A DNA stretch of 64,000 nucleotides from Anisakis pegreffii (taxonomy: Eukaryota; Nematoda; Chromadorea; Rhabditida; Anisakidae), in NCBI GenBank assembly GCA_035041965.1, contig JAPYMA010003038.1, positions 62,001-126,000 on the forward strand, given 5' to 3'. The notes under the pieces are model-generated. The model ran no database searches, was not told the origin of the DNA, and saw only the letters and a list, made by a program, of their open reading frames with translations. The position numbers and the translations under genes are program-made. How positions within the stretch are numbered: position 1 is the stretch's first letter; each line of letters opens with the position of its first letter. Below are positions 61,170-64,000 of this stretch, one piece after another.

Positions 61170-64000
61170 TCTCAGTCACAATGCACAAATGCTAAAATCC
61201 ATACGTTTAGCACGTGAAGACTCTTTTTTTATTACACACATCGCTTGCAGCAGTTTACAATCGACTTTAGCAAACAGTTTAGTTTAATAAATTTCAACAT
61301 AACATCAGATAATGCAAAGCAAGCATGTTATAAATGCTCCCATCAGTATTAAAAAAATGTCGCCTATGAATCTGCCATTTGATGTAATGATGATCAAGCA
61401 GATTGTTAACAAAATAACACGACCGCACGTCGCCTGCAACACTCGTACAGTTTTATTTCGAATCACATTATGCATATGCTGCTAAAATCTATCAACAGCA
61501 TCATAGACTAAACTCGGATTATGATTGAGTCGTAAGCGTTTTAATCATAAGCTAATTCCTAATGAACATAGTAATGAAAACGCAATTGACGGGCAAATAT
61601 TTTGTAAGAATCGTTTCGAAAAAACAATCATCCAATTCTGCAGTAATTCCCATCAGCAAGCTCAATTTAGAAAGGTGATCAATTTTTATGGCCTCTGTGA
61701 TTTGGTAATGTGACCGTAACGAAACATTCGTGGATGTTTGCTTTTAAAACCATTTCTTCTGCTGCAACGTCGTCTGCATACACATTTGAGACGAATGTTT
61801 ACATTGCACAAAAATTTATGGGTCCTTCTTCGGTATTTATCGTTTCATCGCCGTCGTTCTGAGCACAGAATCATGCACATCACTATAAAAGGGTTTTGCC
61901 TCATTAAGCGAATGTGACACAGTAGCTCAACCACTTATCAGCACTACTTTTCACTGACATTTTGCAGTATATTTCGTGACGATGGTGTAAGAAATGGTAA
62001 TTAACAGGTAACAAGACCGCATCAAGAGTCAATCGTCATCTGTACTTGCCGCAAACTATTCAGCCCGTTTATACCTAATCCGTTCAACCAGAGAAAAAGA
62101 TAACATGAACGCGTTTGCGCTGAAGTTCGAGTTCTTTGACACTACGACTTTTCTCTGATTTGCTTTCTGTGCTACAATTCTGCAAACTCTTTCTGATGTA
62201 ACAGAGTACACAAGGAAGCACCAAAGAAATAAGGAATGAATTGCAATTACAAGTTGTGCCAAAATTTCTTCACGTTTTTTGTCAGTGTAGATTCCACTTA
62301 ACGCTTTTACTTTAGTGCCATACATCAAATGATGGAGCTTTTTTTAGACGTTTAGAAGTTTTTATTTTTGCAAAATTTTGTGAAACTGAAGCTTATTCTC
62401 AAATCAGTTATCCTATCGGATACCTCATAGTATTATCTGTCTTGAGAAATGGTGAACGGTGCCTAGATATTCATCTTCATGTTCAGTGAATGAAGTTTCA
62501 TAATTATGTCCTCAAGTTATCAACTGATTTGAATTATTTTCGAAATTTCAGTCATCTCCCTTTCTGCAAGCAACATTTTGCAGTAGCCGATAAATATGCG
62601 TAAAATAATCGAAAACGTTATCAAACTGCTTGTTTATCATATTTTGAAGCAGCAATTAGATTGTTTCTTATCAGTATTTACAATTATCATTCCTTTTTTT
62701 TCCATTTGTGAGTCTTCAAACTAACTTGCAACGTTAATCCAACCAGTGCAAATGAACAGCAAAACACTCCATTCATCACGACGAAAAAAAATCGTTCTTT
62801 TTCGTCGCGATTTTAGAAGCACTGTGTGTGTTCTTCATGTTTGGTACTGTTATCGATAACATCTGCTAATTCCTCACAAATACCTTAGAATCGTTCGGTA
62901 AAAATTAAAATTGCGAAATCCTGGATTGTGTCACTGATTAAGAAACCTGTGGGAATGATTGAACACTTTGCTGTTTGTTTGTTGGCAAAAAGAATGTAGC
63001 GTAAAAAGAATGTGGTGAAAGAGAGTTCAGTCTTGATTTCAGATTAACACATTTGTCATTCGTTAACTTCATTTATGAACCATCAAACTTTAAACGATCC
63101 ATCTAGTAGTGACAGATGCAATAATAAAACTGAATGCATTCGATTGCATCACGGAACACTGCATCCAATGGAAGAATACTGTGGTTTTAGTGTATACCTC
63201 AGTCAATTTCTTCTCTATTCCTATGAGCACGAATCATATTCAGTTATAATCTGCAGTTTATATCTGACAATTTTCTTCCAAACATGTCATTTACATACTC
63301 GAGTGACTATTCACGAAACGATGTTAGTATTGTGAGGAAGCATTGTCAGCACATCAGACTGTTGGGCTCTCTTCGACTGAATCAAGTAGGAAATGAGGAG
63401 ATCAAAAATGCAAAATGAAGAAAAACAATGAAACAGCTCAAAATGCACTATTTCCGCTGTAACATCCGGACACAAATAAGACTACACTCTAAAAAAACTG
63501 CTGCATCCAACGAAGTTGTAATCTGACAACTGATGAGGCAATCAGATCTAGGTGATGAGCACTCCTTGCAATTTTACCATCTCCTGTTTGCTCGAAACTT
63601 CTGTTATGTGTCTTATTGTCATAGAAAAATGCCCTCCTTTTCAGTGGTCTGCTCCTGGCTCAGTTTGAAAGTTTAAACGAACCACATAAAATCAGCTTTT
63701 GATTGATTAATGAATATAATTGATTCGCGATAATTTACCCAATTTACAATTAATGATTACATTTCATTATATTGATGAATATTAACATAACAAATGCTCA
63801 CACTCTCCGAAGTGGTGCTCCGCCCTTCGACTAGGTTTTTTTGCAATTTGAGTGAATATATTCAAGAGATTCACTGATTAAGAACAGTTTCAATAAGATT
63901 GGCTGTTATCAGATTCATTGCACCGTTACTGATGGTTAACTAAAGGTCGCCACTTGTTAAATTCGATTAGGCAACCGTGTTATAGAGGAGAAGTCACTGA
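61170..64000. other. No gene recognised
   Basis: AT-rich. A minus-strand frame of 90 codons (62328..62056) includes a hydrophobic stretch but has no recognised family or splice support. A small inverted repeat, CGACGAAAAA/TTTTTCGTCG, lies at 62779..62807. Confidence 0.5.

Noticed and set aside
1..64000. CRISPR arrays, tRNA genes, rRNA and bacterial operons
   Set aside because: No regular direct repeats with spacers, no convincing tRNA A/B boxes, no rRNA segments and no closely packed ORFs were seen by eye.

Overview
This window looks like AT-rich nuclear DNA from an animal, most likely a nematode. Evidence for that is the small coding exons with GT..AG introns, pyrimidine-rich acceptors mostly ending in TTTCAG, two genes whose proteins align with metazoan families, long gene-poor stretches and no bacterial operon structure. 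The nematode placement is inference; no RNA gene or spliced-leader evidence fixes the species.

Two genes are well supported and lie head to head. At the left edge, on the minus strand, are the first two coding exons (559..497 and 192..51) of an endophilin-B / SH3GLB (Bif-1) orthologue. The rest of that gene lies beyond base 1. On the plus strand, 19 coding exons from 30479 to 55055 encode an EVI5-type Rab GTPase-activating protein: a Ser-rich N-terminal segment, a complete TBC domain with both catalytic finger residues, a long coiled coil built partly from three repeats, and an acidic tail ending at a TAG at 55053..55055. Every splice junction in this model keeps the reading frame, and the visible part codes for 847 residues. 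The extreme N-terminus lies further upstream and was not securely located. Both proteins act in membrane traffic: endophilin-B bends membranes, and EVI5 proteins act on Rab GTPases (Rab11/Rab35 in animals studied).

The region from 560 to 30478 is mostly non-coding by eye, with several isolated exon-like segments (about 1271, 3823/4318, 7642, 11783, 21117). They have good splice signals or unusually high GC but no recognised homology. They could be 5' exons of the EVI5 gene, parts of unknown genes, or chance. An 11.2-kb intron (35516..46752) carries a possible nested single-exon ORF at 39209..39610. The intron after it holds a stop-containing copy of part of the preceding exon. The 3' flank (55056..64000) holds a 66-nt near-perfect hairpin just past the EVI5 stop codon, a cluster of GGATCC motifs, and two minus-strand exon candidates with strong splice sites.

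No CRISPR array, rRNA, recognisable tRNA or intact transposon was seen. Nothing here is clearly a new biological system. The best leads are the decayed exon copy, the 3' hairpin, the unusual splice sites of the EVI5 gene and the orphan exon candidates.
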